Assembly (NCBI RefSeq): GCF_030519355.1
Contig: NZ_JAUMKC010000022.1
Location: 42,795-106,794 of the forward strand
Origin: Mucilaginibacter sp. L3T2-6
GTDB lineage: Bacteria; Bacteroidota; Bacteroidia; Sphingobacteriales; Sphingobacteriaceae
DNA: 64,000 nt
Direction: 5' to 3'
Each line of letters starts with the position of its first letter. Position 1 is the first letter of the stretch. Positions 53,663 through 63,406 of this stretch are shown in pieces. The notes below the pieces were generated by a model. That model made no database searches. It saw only the letters and a list, made by a program, of their open reading frames with translations, and was not told where the DNA came from. The position numbers and the translations under genes were made by a program.

Positions 53663-56600
53663 TTAAAAAGTTACGTCAAGCCCAACGCCGTAAAATACCG
53701 GCAACGGGTATGCTCTCGCGCTGTTTGAGTAGGCATTTGTATTCAGGTTATTGCCAAATTCTGATGTTTCAGGATCGATAAATTTCAGTTTGGTCAGCGT
53801 CAGCAAGTTTTGCCCGATCACAGATACCCTTAACCTGTCCATACCAATTTTCCTGGAAATATTCTTTGGGAAGGTGTACCCGATATTCACATTTTTTAAC
53901 CTTGCATAAGCAGCATTGAATTTATAAAGATCAGAACCGGTACGCCAGTTGTAGGTGTTTGACGGCGAACCGATAGCTGCCAGCCTTGGAAACCTTGCGT
54001 CAGGATTTGCGGGGGTCCAGAAATCCGTCTGATGCTCATATAAAGTCTGTCCGTAGTTGTAGTGGAATGGTTCAACCAGTTCTCCGCGTAAAAACTCATC
54101 CCTTTTACCAACGCCCTGTATAAACACCTGCATATCGAACCCGTGGGTTGCAATTCTGTAAGTAAAACCGAAAGTATATCGCGGGAAAGGATTGCCCAAT
54201 ACAGTTTTATCTTTATCATCAATCTTACCATCACCATTCAAATCTTTAAACTTCAGATCACCGGGGCCAACTTCTGCGCCTGCAATTTTGGGTGATGCGT
54301 TGATATCAGCCTGGTTTTGGAAAAAGCCGTTGGTTTCGTAACCATAATATTGTGTTATCGGTTGGCCAACTTTCCTTATCAGCTGAAATACATCCTGGTT
54401 GATGATCTGCTGCGTGGTTCCGCCGGTAAGCTGCAGCAACTTATTCTGGTTATCAGCAATGTTAAGACTGAAGCTTTGTGTAACGTTTTTACCGCGCAGG
54501 TTATAGGTTAACGAAGCTTCCCAACCCTTGTCTCTTACTTTTGCTACGTTGTAGTCGGGCAGTGCCGCTCCAAATAGCGAAGGTACATCATACCTTGGCT
54601 GCAAAATATTGCTGGTAGTTTTACTAAAATAATCAAACGAAGCGCTTAGCTTATCATTAAATAAACCTACATCGATACCTACGTTAAAAGATGCTGCTTT
54701 TTCCCACGTAAGGTCGTGATTTGATAACAGTGTGCCCGCACCGCCTACCGATACATTGTTAAATCCGTAGGCGCTCGGATAGTTAAAGTAAGTGGTTTGG
54801 TATTGGTAGTTGCCCACATTCTGGTTGCCGAGTACGCCGTAAGTTGCGCGCAGTTTCAGGTTATTCAGTGTGTTTTTATAATGCTGCATAAACGGCTCGT
54901 CTGATATCAGCCAGCCACCGCTTACCGATGGGAAGAAGCTGGCGCGGTGCCCTTTGGCAAATTTCGACGACGCATCGTCACGCACGGTCGCTTCAAAAAA
55001 GTAACGGTTCTTGTAAGAATAATTTACCCTCGCAAATGCCGAGAGCAGGCTATTTGCATTAACTGCGATGCTGTTATACGAATTAACGGCGTCAATAATA
55101 GTCCCGGTTGTGGGGGTGCCTAACAATGGGTCTGTCAGTGTTTTTTGCAACTGAAAGCCGCTTTGTGAGTAGTTTTCGCTTGATACGCCGCCCAATACCT
55201 TAAAGCTATGTTCGCCAATGGATTTGGTGTATTCGGCAAATACCTGCGTATTAAGCAATAACGATTTTCCGTTATTATCAAATACAGTACGATCGTCGCC
55301 ATAAACTCCCGACGGCAGGTAATTTACCTGTGTCCTCCTGAAGAAATTGCCGTTGTTCTGGATAGTACCACCAAAAATGCCGGTAAGCTTTAAGTCTTTG
55401 GTTATGCTAAGCTGACCATTGAATGCGCCATAAATTTCATCGTTGTCTGCCTGGTTGTAGCCGCCTTTCTGAAGCACGCCGTACTCATTGTATTGCGACG
55501 CTACTTCGTTAGTCAGGTAGTTGCCGTTGGCGTCGGTCCAACTGAAATTATGCGGAACGCGGTTGGCATCAGCAAAAATATTGTTATCGCCAACGCTGTT
55601 GGTTTTATTGCGTGTTTTGGTATAGTTAAGAATAACATTAGCCTTCAACTTGCCGATAACCGAGGTTTGGTTTAAGCGCAGGTTGTACTTCTGATAACCG
55701 AAATCGGCGCCTGAGCCGCCATTGCCAATCAGGTTACTGCCCTGGTTTTGGAAACCGGCAGATATAAAGTATGAACTGGTTGCACTGCCGCCGCTGATGC
55801 TTACGTTTTGCGACTGCTGCGGCGCCTTCTTTAACAAGTGTTCTATGTCCCAGGTACCATTACCGGCTGCCTGCAAAGCCGCGATCTGGTCGGGCGTATA
55901 GGCGGGCGGTAAACCTGAATTTACCAGCGATTCATTTTTGTAATAAGCATTTTCAGCTGCACTAACTTTATGTACCAGCACCTGTGCATCCTGTATACCA
56001 TAGCTGCCGTTATAAGTTAACGTTGGTTTCTGGTTCAGGCGACCGCTTTTAGTGGTCACTAAAATAACTCCGTTTGCAGAACGCGAACCGTAAATAGCTG
56101 CCGAACCGGCATCCTTTAATACCGAAACACTTTCGATATCATTCGGATTGATGGTGTTGAGGTTGCCACCTATAATACCGTCAATTACCACCAATGGGGT
56201 ATTGTCACCAAGCGTACCAACTCCCCTGATGTTAACGGTAACATTGCTGCCCGGATCGAGTTGCGTTTGCTGTATAATTAAGTTCGGCGATTCACCCTGC
56301 AATGCCTGGATGGTATTTAATACCGGTTTACTTTCGATATCTTTTGAGCCGATAGTACCTACCGCGCCTGTAACGCTGACCTTTTTCTGTGTACCATAAC
56401 CAACTACCACCACCTCGTTCAGCTGGCTGGCGCCCGGCTTCAACGATACATTTATTGTCGTTTTATTGCCGATGGCAACATCTTGTTTGGCATAGCCCAA
56501 AAATGAAAAAGTCAGTGTTTTTGAGGTGTAATCGTCCGGAATGCTAAGCGAGTAATTTCCCGAAACATCGGTTACCGTGCCTATCGTTGTGCCGGTTATG

Positions 56601-56806
56601 CTTACGCTTACGCCAGGCATCGGATCGCCATTCTCGTCAACCACCTTTCCTTTTATAGCCACCTGGGTATTCACCCCCGCATATAACTTCAGGTTGCTCC
56701 CCGCTGCGCCATAGCTTGCCGGGGCCGAGGCCATTAAAACGGCCGCCGGTAGCACCATAGGCAGCCATTTAATTTTCCCTAATTTGTGTAGTAATTTAAT
56801 TCTCAT
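53663..56806 (-). CDS. susC: SusC/RagA TonB-dependent glycan importer
   Basis: 1047 residues from the ATG at 56806 (MRIKLLHKLG; the longer frame starts at TTG). A signal peptide ends near SYGA. A carboxypeptidase-like regulatory domain follows (~50-125: KGKVVDENGDPMPGVSVSI), then the TonB-interacting segment NEVVVVGYGTQKK, the plug (VTGAVGTI, VVIDGI, VSVLKDAGSAAIYGSRSANG) and a 22-strand barrel closing with Phe (VGLDVTF). It imports mannan oligosaccharides with SusD. Confidence 0.96.
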   Translation of the reverse strand: MRIKLLHKLGKIKWLPMVLPAAVLMASAPASYGAAGSNLKLYAGVNTQVAIKGKVVDENGDPMPGVSVSITGTTIGTVTDVSGNYSLSIPDDYTSKTLTFSFLGYAKQDVAIGNKTTINVSLKPGASQLNEVVVVGYGTQKKVSVTGAVGTIGSKDIESKPVLNTIQALQGESPNLIIQQTQLDPGSNVTVNIRGVGTLGDNTPLVVIDGIIGGNLNTINPNDIESVSVLKDAGSAAIYGSRSANGVILVTTKSGRLNQKPTLTYNGSYGIQDAQVLVHKVSAAENAYYKNESLVNSGLPPAYTPDQIAALQAAGNGTWDIEHLLKKAPQQSQNVSISGGSATSSYFISAGFQNQGSNLIGNGGSGADFGYQKYNLRLNQTSVIGKLKANVILNYTKTRNKTNSVGDNNIFADANRVPHNFSWTDANGNYLTNEVASQYNEYGVLQKGGYNQADNDEIYGAFNGQLSITKDLKLTGIFGGTIQNNGNFFRRTQVNYLPSGVYGDDRTVFDNNGKSLLLNTQVFAEYTKSIGEHSFKVLGGVSSENYSQSGFQLQKTLTDPLLGTPTTGTIIDAVNSYNSIAVNANSLLSAFARVNYSYKNRYFFEATVRDDASSKFAKGHRASFFPSVSGGWLISDEPFMQHYKNTLNNLKLRATYGVLGNQNVGNYQYQTTYFNYPSAYGFNNVSVGGAGTLLSNHDLTWEKAASFNVGIDVGLFNDKLSASFDYFSKTTSNILQPRYDVPSLFGAALPDYNVAKVRDKGWEASLTYNLRGKNVTQSFSLNIADNQNKLLQLTGGTTQQIINQDVFQLIRKVGQPITQYYGYETNGFFQNQADINASPKIAGAEVGPGDLKFKDLNGDGKIDDKDKTVLGNPFPRYTFGFTYRIATHGFDMQVFIQGVGKRDEFLRGELVEPFHYNYGQTLYEHQTDFWTPANPDARFPRLAAIGSPSNTYNWRTGSDLYKFNAAYARLKNVNIGYTFPKNISRKIGMDRLRVSVIGQNLLTLTKLKFIDPETSEFGNNLNTNAYSNSARAYPLPVFYGVGLDVTF

Positions 56807-56860
56807 AATTATCAATCGATTAGTAGTTTGGTTGGTTATTTATTTATCTGTGTTATTGAA

Positions 56861-58285
56861 TTAAAGAATTTGTTTATAGTCTTTGAATGTTTGTTTCCAG
56901 TAAGCTTCGATGTTTTCGAGTGAGCGGCCTTTGGTTTCGGGTATGAGTTTCCAGGTTAGCCATAGCGCCGGGGAACAGCAAATAGCAAACAGCCAGAATG
57001 TCCACGATGAGCCAAGCCCTTCCAGCATAAGGGGCGTAAGCTGGCCCACAAAAAAGTTACCTATCCATAAAGAAAGCGTGGCAAGCGCCATGGCCTTGCC
57101 GCGTATGGCATTCGGGAAGATCTCGCCGATAACCACCCAGCAAACCGGGCCGAACGAAAAGGCAAAACAGGCGATAAATGCCAGGATGAAGATCAATATC
57201 CAGGGGCCTGAAGTAAGGCCGGCGGCAAACAGCAGCCCGATAACTATCAAAGAAATCACCGCGCCGCCAATACCCACAAACAGCAGCGGCCTGCGGCCCC
57301 ATTTGTCAATAGTAAAAATCGCGACAAAGGTAAATACCACATTTACTAATCCGATAGTTACCTGCCCGCCCAGCGCATTATTAAGCGTAAAGCCTGCCTG
57401 TTCTAATATTCTCGGGCCATAATAAATGACCGCATTAATACCGCAAACCTGCGACAAAAACGGCAACAGCAAACCTATCCACATCGCCTTGCGGTAAACA
57501 GGAGTAAACAGTTCTTTAAGCGACCCTGACTCCTCCCCTTTACCTGCCTTAAAAGCGGCCATTTCACTTTTAGCTGCATCCGGACCGTCAATTCTGATCA
57601 GTATATCTTTTGCTTTTTGTTCCCGCCCCCGCAGCAATAACCAGCGCGGCGACTCAGGCACCATAAACAACGAACCCAAGAAAATAGCTGCCGGCAAGGC
57701 CCCCAGACCAAGCATGGCCCGCCATACCTCGGCAGAAAATATTTTATTCATTCCCTCGCTGCCAAATGACTGCCCTGCATGGTTCACCAGGTAAGCATTT
57801 GAAAAATAGGCCAGCACAATACCAACAGTTAATGCCAGCTGATATAGCGACACCATCATACCACGGAAACGCGACGGCGAAAACTCCGAGATGTATAAAG
57901 GCGATACCATCGAGGCTACCCCAATACCCAGGCCGCCTATCAGCCTGAACGCTATCAACGATGTAAACGAGCCGGACATCATACAGCCCAAAGCAGACGC
58001 CAGAAACAATATTGCTGAGAGGATCAGCACTATCTTGCGGCCATATCTATCGCTCAATTTGCCCGACATACTTACCCCGATTATGCAACCGAGCAGGGCG
58101 CAGCTTACAAACCAGCCTTCGTAATTGGCATTTAAGTTAAAATCATGCTTCACCAGGCTCACTGTACCGGATATCACGGCCGTATCAAAACCAAATAAAA
58201 AGCCGCCAAGCGCTGCCACCAGGCAAACAAGGTACAGGTAAATATTACTTTTTTTGGTTGGAGTATTTGTCATGGCTGTACTCAT
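56861..58285 (-). CDS. MFS sugar porter (XylE/GalP family)
   Basis: 474 residues, twelve membrane helices. The sugar-porter signatures are clear: GFLFGFDTAVISG in helix 1, GKLSDRYGRKIVL in loop 2-3, MVPESPRWLL after helix 6, GKAMALATLSLWIGNF and LIPETKGRSLENIE at the end. Proton-coupled uptake of a hexose across the inner membrane is expected; given the locus, mannose. 4 nt after the isomerase gene and 54 nt before SusC. Confidence 0.94.
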   Translation of the reverse strand: MSTAMTNTPTKKSNIYLYLVCLVAALGGFLFGFDTAVISGTVSLVKHDFNLNANYEGWFVSCALLGCIIGVSMSGKLSDRYGRKIVLILSAILFLASALGCMMSGSFTSLIAFRLIGGLGIGVASMVSPLYISEFSPSRFRGMMVSLYQLALTVGIVLAYFSNAYLVNHAGQSFGSEGMNKIFSAEVWRAMLGLGALPAAIFLGSLFMVPESPRWLLLRGREQKAKDILIRIDGPDAAKSEMAAFKAGKGEESGSLKELFTPVYRKAMWIGLLLPFLSQVCGINAVIYYGPRILEQAGFTLNNALGGQVTIGLVNVVFTFVAIFTIDKWGRRPLLFVGIGGAVISLIVIGLLFAAGLTSGPWILIFILAFIACFAFSFGPVCWVVIGEIFPNAIRGKAMALATLSLWIGNFFVGQLTPLMLEGLGSSWTFWLFAICCSPALWLTWKLIPETKGRSLENIEAYWKQTFKDYKQIL

Positions 58286-58289
58286 CGGC

Positions 58290-60104
58290 TTACTTTAAGA
58301 ATGCTTTAATAACTTTCGCACGAGACTGTCCCATATTGGTTAGCTTATAGCTTTTTGCCGCCGCCGGTATCACAAATGTTTCGGCATAAGCGAAGGTCTG
58401 TTTGGAGCCGTCCTCAGTCTCCACCAAAACAGATTGCCCCTCAACCAGCATCATCACATGGCAATTGTTATCGTTTTTAATAAATATTTCGCTGTTGAAA
58501 TCGATGCGGTGCACATCGTAAAAATGCTCAGCATGAGTAGGCAGATGTACCAATTCCCAATCTTCTCCATTTTCAATAACCCCAGGTTTTGATATAAGTT
58601 CCTCTTGTACACGGTTTCCCTTACGGCTAAAATCTAAGTTGTTGAATGCGTGCTCAATATTTATAGGCCGCGGGTTGCCGTCAAGGTCAAGGCGCAGCCA
58701 GTCGTACATTTTAAAAGTGAAGATATAAGGCGTGGCGCTGATCTCCAGCACCATGTTGCCGGCCCCTGCGCTATGAATGGTGCCATTTGGTATCAAAAAC
58801 AAATCGTGCTTTTTGGCAGGATGCGACTGAACAAAGCCAGTTATCTCCAGTTCAACACCCTGGCCCTGGCTTTTTTCCAATTCAGCCCTGAAGGTTTCGG
58901 GCTTGATATCGTCCTGGAAGCCAAGGTACACATTGGCTCCTGCCCCGCAATCCAGAATGTAATAGGTTTCATCCTGGGTAATGGTTTCGCCGAAAACGTC
59001 TTGTATATATTTTAGCTTCGGATGACACTGGATAGAAAGGTTGCCGCCGTCATAAGTATCTAAGAAGTCGAACCGGATGGGGAACTCATCGCCAAATTTT
59101 TCAGCATGTTTGCCAAGCACCTGCCGCTGGTTGCTGAACATTAAGAAATCGAATGATACTTCAAGCACGAAGCCATCGCTTTCAAACAATAAACCATTCT
59201 CAGGCACGATGAGTTCGAACGACCATGCATAATTAACCACATCTTCGTTCACACCCGGGATATGCTGCTTTATCCATTGCCCGCCCCAGGCGCCGGGCTC
59301 AAACCAGGGCCTCACTCGTATAACTGACTGGCTTATTTTGTCCAGACCTTCACGCAAGCTGGTCATCAGGGTCCAGTTTAAATCTGTTGGCCACTGACCA
59401 TCGGCAATAACTGTTATTTTGTCAAGAATCTCTTTTTTATGCTGATTGAGCATTACCCAATCCACAAAATAAAACCGTTTATACATTACAAACGGTTCAG
59501 CAAGCGCGCTGCTTCCCAGGTTATGTATGGAGCCGGCCCGCATACGGAATTGCAATTCGTTTTTCGGCAGATCGATATAAATGACTGGTGCATTCCAGCC
59601 GGCTAAGGCGGCACCTGGACCGATAACAATATTGATATCGAATGCCCCATCGGGTAAGCAGTTAGCGAGTGCGGCAATATCGTAAAGGTCATGCAGTTTT
59701 AAAGTAGTCCGTTTACCCCAAACCGAATCAGCTGAACCCAAAAAGGGTTGAACCATTGCCTCAATTTCATCTTCCGGTTTTAAATAAGCTGATGTATTTA
59801 CCCAGTTTACCGTTAAACCTTTATCATTTAATTCTTTGCACAATTCTGCCGATATGGTATCGTAAAACACGCCTGCATAACCATCTATTACTACGGTTTT
59901 TTCTTTGGCTATCCACGAGGCAAGCGAGGCGTAGCCATTAAATATTTTATTATTGCCCAGGTTACTAACCGGGTACACGTCATAAACGCTATCAGCTAAT
60001 GCTTGTCCAGCCAGACGCACGGGCATCAAAAACTGCGACGACTTACGCAGCTTGCTTATATTGGTTTTATCAGTAACAGCATCAGTAGTAATATTTAAAC
60101 TCAT
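58290..60104 (-). CDS. Class I mannose-6-phosphate isomerase with extra N-terminal domain
   Basis: 604 residues. The C-terminal part (~265-604) is a class I phosphomannose isomerase: GAWGGQWI opening, zinc ligands Q359-x-H361 (SIQCHP), E379 (DETYYIL) and H444 (GTIHSAG), then a cupin tail. It converts mannose-6-P to fructose-6-P. The first ~260 residues form a separate domain. VVIDGYAGVFYD looks like a P-loop region but has no GxGKS, so if kinase-derived it has lost the ATP site. It is the first gene of the PUL operon. No mannokinase is visible in the window, so phosphorylation is a gap that this domain might relate to. Confidence 0.88.
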   Translation of the reverse strand: MSLNITTDAVTDKTNISKLRKSSQFLMPVRLAGQALADSVYDVYPVSNLGNNKIFNGYASLASWIAKEKTVVIDGYAGVFYDTISAELCKELNDKGLTVNWVNTSAYLKPEDEIEAMVQPFLGSADSVWGKRTTLKLHDLYDIAALANCLPDGAFDINIVIGPGAALAGWNAPVIYIDLPKNELQFRMRAGSIHNLGSSALAEPFVMYKRFYFVDWVMLNQHKKEILDKITVIADGQWPTDLNWTLMTSLREGLDKISQSVIRVRPWFEPGAWGGQWIKQHIPGVNEDVVNYAWSFELIVPENGLLFESDGFVLEVSFDFLMFSNQRQVLGKHAEKFGDEFPIRFDFLDTYDGGNLSIQCHPKLKYIQDVFGETITQDETYYILDCGAGANVYLGFQDDIKPETFRAELEKSQGQGVELEITGFVQSHPAKKHDLFLIPNGTIHSAGAGNMVLEISATPYIFTFKMYDWLRLDLDGNPRPINIEHAFNNLDFSRKGNRVQEELISKPGVIENGEDWELVHLPTHAEHFYDVHRIDFNSEIFIKNDNNCHVMMLVEGQSVLVETEDGSKQTFAYAETFVIPAAAKSYKLTNMGQSRAKVIKAFLK

Positions 60105-60117
60105 ATTTTATTTGTAG

Positions 60118-60136
60118 TAATGTATATACATATTAA
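60118..60136. promoter_or_regulatory. Putative PUL operator, site 1
   Basis: TAATGTATATACATATTAA, identical to 45946-45964, with the perfect 12-bp palindrome ATGTATATACAT at 60120-60131. It is 13 nt above the isomerase start and downstream of the likely transcription start, where a bound repressor would block elongation or initiation. Confidence 0.6.
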
Positions 60137-60192
60137 ACAACATATAAAAATTGTTGAAATTATAGTGATATACCCGGAAAATTCAGAATTGG

Positions 60193-60222
60193 TTTATATG
60201 TTATAATGTACAAACATATAAA
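60193..60222. promoter_or_regulatory. Inverted repeat over the PUL promoter
   Basis: Arms TTTATATGTT (60193-60202) and AACATATAAA (60213-60222) are exact complements separated by 10 nt. The right arm overlaps the -7 box of the operon promoter. This is a natural operator for the divergent GntR-family regulator. Confidence 0.55.
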
Positions 60223-60240
60223 TTATTTTATAATTGCAAA
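60211..60240 (-). promoter_or_regulatory. Promoter of the mannan PUL operon
   Basis: On the minus strand TTTG (60240-60237), 18 nt, then TATGTTTG (60218-60211). This fits the Bacteroidota -33/-7 pattern TTTG-N19ish-TAnnTTTG well, and is the best promoter match in the window. Transcription would begin near 60204, ~100 nt above the isomerase start. Confidence 0.65.
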
Positions 60241-60342
60241 TAAATTATTAAGATTTTTAGTCGGCCCCAACCAATGCTTAGCTAGTTAGTGCTACATTAA
60301 GGGCAAAAACATGTACATACAATAAAACTAATCTGCAAAAAT

Positions 60343-60358
60343 GTTTACTATTGTAAAC
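60343..60358. promoter_or_regulatory. Inverted repeat before the GntR gene
   Basis: GTTTAC-TATT-GTAAAC, 6-bp arms, 10 nt above the regulator's ATG. Its position suits autoregulation. The words differ from the ATGTATATACAT palindrome. Confidence 0.4.
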
Positions 60359-60368
60359 TATTAAACCG

Positions 60369-61097
60369 ATGAAGTATTCTATTGATCACAAAAGCCCTGT
60401 TCCGCTTCATGCGCAGGCCGAGACAATTTTGCGGCAATTAATAGCCGACGAGGAGTATCAGAACGGCAAAATGCTGCCTAATGAGGTAGACCTGGCCAAG
60501 AAGCTGGCCATATCGCGCACTACGTTAAGGCAGGCCATTAACAAATTAGTTTTCGAGGGCCTGCTGGTCCGCAAAAAGCGTACGGGCACCAAAGTTGCGC
60601 AAGCCGCTGTTAGCTCCAAGTCGAACAATTGGCTTAGTTTCTCGCAGGAAATGAAATTGCGTGGTATTCCTATAAAAAATTTCGAGCTGCATGTTACATG
60701 GGTGTACCCGGATGAAGCATTGGCAAACTTTTTCGAGATAAAAACCGACCGGAAGATATTAAAGATGGAGCGGGTGCGGGGTAAACCCGAGGAGCCCTTT
60801 GTTTATTTTGCATCCTACTTTCACCCGCGCGTAGGCTTAACCGGCGAAGAGGATTTTAAGCGGCCGCTCTACGAAATGCTGGAGAATGAACATTCGGTTA
60901 TTGCCACCTTATCAAAAGAGGAAATAAGCGCCAAAGCTGCCGACGCATTCATTGCCGGCAAACTCAAGGTACCGGTTGGCAGCCCTGTTCTTTTCCGCAA
61001 ACGCTTTGTGTTCGACCAGGGTGAAAGGCCGATTGAATATAACCTGGGGTATTACAAGGCGGATAGTTTTGTTTACTCGGTAGAAAGTTCGCGATAA
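60369..61097 (+). CDS. GntR-family transcriptional regulator (HutC/UTRA type)
   Basis: 242 residues. A winged HTH at ~8-75 (LHAQAETILRQLIADEEY, LPNEVDLAKKLAISRTTLRQAI, GLLVRKKRTGTKVA) and a UTRA effector domain (~95-240: ILKMERVRGKPEEPFVYFASY, ISAKAADAFIAGKLKVPVGSPVLFRKR, and an end with YNLGYYKADSFVYSVE). UTRA domains bind sugars or sugar phosphates and release DNA on binding. It is divergent from the PUL operon and the likely controller of it. Bacteroidota PULs more often use HTCS, SusR or ECF-sigma regulators, so this is less usual. Confidence 0.93.
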   Translation: MKYSIDHKSPVPLHAQAETILRQLIADEEYQNGKMLPNEVDLAKKLAISRTTLRQAINKLVFEGLLVRKKRTGTKVAQAAVSSKSNNWLSFSQEMKLRGIPIKNFELHVTWVYPDEALANFFEIKTDRKILKMERVRGKPEEPFVYFASYFHPRVGLTGEEDFKRPLYEMLENEHSVIATLSKEEISAKAADAFIAGKLKVPVGSPVLFRKRFVFDQGERPIEYNLGYYKADSFVYSVESSR

Positions 61098-61152
61098 ACA
61101 GCGAGTAAGTCCGCCGGTTTTATGTATCGCTGAGTTCAGCTTAACGAAGGAA

Positions 61153-62379
61153 TTACTTGTTGACCAGGAGATGCACAATCCGGCAAACGCTGCCTGCGCT
61201 CTTATTGTTATGATCTTTCAGCATTTTAATATGGAGGGTATGATTGCCCGCAGGCAATGCGCTTCCTAATAGCAAATACCATGGCAAATGCAGGCCGGAA
61301 CTCCATTCTGTAAAAAGGTCAATAGTCTTTTCCTTATTGCTGTCAACATGGTAGGAAATAATACCCGCGTCAGGGCCTGAAATCACTGCTATTCCAACGG
61401 CAGTACCATTAAAGGTCAGCGTTAATTCCTCGTCCGGCATTGTATTAGCCAATACAGGAATATGAACAAAACCCTCCCTGGTTCCCGCAGAATCACCTGG
61501 CGACCAATCTGTAAACAACTGCCACCCGGAGGTATATTTTGCTTTGGCGACATCTATGTAAGCCCCGCCGCTAAAGTTGTGGGCATCAAGCGGTGAAGGC
61601 AACCGTATATCTGGCACCGGGCGATTGTTTTTAAGACAATCGGCCAGTAATTTTTTAATGTTTTCGAAATACAGGCGCTGCCCGAAAGGCGATGGATGCA
61701 GGTCCTTAAAATCTTTATCCCAACTGAATTCCCGGCGGGCTATTTTATCATGTACCTCTTTCGCCAGGTTGATAGACGGAATTTGATAGTGAGCCGCTAC
61801 CAGTTCATGATTTTTTATTTCTACGGGTATCTTAGCTTCATCGTAGTCCTTGTTTTTGTAGGGATCCGCAAATTCCATTAAAATTATATCGATATCAGGA
61901 TTGCTCCTTTTTGCATGTCGAACTATACCCTCGATGCCGCGCAGTTGAGTCAAGCTATCTGTTCCGTTTACCCTGTCGTTAACGGCTGCTTCCAAAAATA
62001 ACAGGTCTACTTTTCCGCTGTCGAGCACATCCTGCTGCAAACGAAAAGCATGCGGCAGGCTACCAAGAGAGGGTATGCCCGCCGCAATAAAATGAAATTT
62101 TACAGCCGGATATTGTTCCCTCAAATAATCACAAACCATCGGCCGCCAGCCGGGATTATAGGTTATTGAACCCCCAAGGAATGCAATGGTTACATTCTGA
62201 TGCTTTTTAATTTTTTGATACAAGTGAGGAAGCCCGTTTCTTGCCCGGTAAAAATCAGACAAAGGCAAGTCGCTTTTTCTTATTCCGGCGCTGTAGTTAA
62301 CCTGGGCGTTTGCCGGATAGGCCGAACCCAATAACATGGTAATCATTAAAAAAAGACTGTTTCGGAAGGAAAGACACAT
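61153..62379 (-). CDS. Secreted SGNH/GDSL hydrolase
   Basis: 408 residues with a signal peptide ending near ANAQ. SGNH blocks: AFLGGSITYNPGWRP (catalytic Ser, block I), GIPSLGSLPHAFRL (Gly), EAAVNDR (Asn, block III) and DLHPSPFGQ (Asp and His, block V). Residues ~260-408 form a second beta-rich domain. Such proteins are esterases, often deacetylating plant or microbial glycans. It converges on the GntR gene and may remove acetyl groups from mannan, although it is not in the operon. A TAAATTTG -7-like word lies at 62437-62430, without a good -33 box. Confidence 0.83.
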   Translation of the reverse strand: MCLSFRNSLFLMITMLLGSAYPANAQVNYSAGIRKSDLPLSDFYRARNGLPHLYQKIKKHQNVTIAFLGGSITYNPGWRPMVCDYLREQYPAVKFHFIAAGIPSLGSLPHAFRLQQDVLDSGKVDLLFLEAAVNDRVNGTDSLTQLRGIEGIVRHAKRSNPDIDIILMEFADPYKNKDYDEAKIPVEIKNHELVAAHYQIPSINLAKEVHDKIARREFSWDKDFKDLHPSPFGQRLYFENIKKLLADCLKNNRPVPDIRLPSPLDAHNFSGGAYIDVAKAKYTSGWQLFTDWSPGDSAGTREGFVHIPVLANTMPDEELTLTFNGTAVGIAVISGPDAGIISYHVDSNKEKTIDLFTEWSSGLHLPWYLLLGSALPAGNHTLHIKMLKDHNNKSAGSVCRIVHLLVNK

Positions 62380-62761
62380 AATCTGAAATTAAATAGCATG
62401 ACCAATCTAAAGTTCCGGCGGGTAACTAGCAAATTTACCTGCAAGATAGCTGATGTTTTTCATATTGGGTTTATTGCAGAAGGGTGGAACGATAGCGATA
62501 AATTGCGGTGATTGCAACCGGCGCTTTTTCCGGGTCAAATAAGCATTAAAACAAACTTATTCTTATACCCCACAATTATTCATCTTAAGCCGCGATTTAG
62601 AGTAAATTATGACGGTTTGATATACCCACAAAAACCCTGCAAACTTTGATTTGCAAGGTTTAGCGTTTTAATATTGTTTTTGTTGCCGATAAGTTACCAA
62701 GTCGAACACTTTTGAGTATGATTTTTACTATTTAACAATTTATGTCTGTAAAATCCACTTG
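62380..62761. other. Intergenic region with one terminator
   Basis: 382 bp between the SGNH gene and the small membrane protein gene. The only structure I can support is the hairpin at 62630-62661. There is no credible ORF. Confidence 0.5.
62630..62661 (-). terminator. Terminator of the small membrane protein gene
   Basis: A 12-bp stem with one mismatch (62632-62643 against 62650-62661), a 6-nt loop, and TTTTT on the minus strand. It lies 100 nt behind the stop codon at 62762. Confidence 0.7.
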
Positions 62762-63406
62762 CTAAAAATCTACAAGCTTATTAGCTGCTCTTAATTGAAA
62801 ATACTGAATCCAATTTATTATCACCGGCAACGTAAACCCTATTGGAATACACATCAGAGGCATTTTCGTATATATATAACCGGCAATTATTAAGATTGTT
62901 AAAATTAGTAAAATGTAAACAGCATTCTTCCTTGCAAGGATAGATGTTAAATGAACGATTCCAGCCTGACTTTGGGTGTTATAGCTTTCAATTGCCGATT
63001 CAAGATCTGTTAAGAACAATTGTAATGGTTTAACATCACAAAAATTATTATTTGCACTCATTTTGAATTTAGTACCATCTGATAATCCCAAAGTGAATAC
63101 AATTCCGTTTTTGCCGTTATATGAATAATAGTATTTTAAAGTATCGAAGCTCAAAGTTTCGGTATCTGACAACTCTATAACGGCTTCCTTATCTGACAAA
63201 CTCGCTTTTCCGGTTTTTTTAATGCGTTGCTTATTTAAGAGAAAAAATACAACACCGATTATGATGGGAAAAATTATATCAAGCAATACATAATTACTCA
63301 TTAGCCTGCCCAGCGCTATCGAGGAAATAGCAATTATTGCAAACGATGCGAAGAAAAGAGCATAAGCAATCCCTTGTTTGGTATACTCGAAATTATACTC
63401 CTTCAT
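62762..63406 (-). CDS. Small membrane protein of unknown function
   Basis: 214 residues from the ATG at 63406 (MKEYNFEYTKQG); an ATG at 63430 would add eight residues. Two hydrophobic helices lie near the N-terminus (~15-60) and two near the C-terminus (~165-205). Between them is a soluble part (~65-155) with FDTLKYYYSYNGKNGIVFTLGLSDG, which could be a PH-like fold. I do not recognise the family. It is divergent from 63601-63972. Confidence 0.6.
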   Translation of the reverse strand: MKEYNFEYTKQGIAYALFFASFAIIAISSIALGRLMSNYVLLDIIFPIIIGVVFFLLNKQRIKKTGKASLSDKEAVIELSDTETLSFDTLKYYYSYNGKNGIVFTLGLSDGTKFKMSANNNFCDVKPLQLFLTDLESAIESYNTQSQAGIVHLTSILARKNAVYILLILTILIIAGYIYTKMPLMCIPIGFTLPVIINWIQYFQLRAANKLVDF

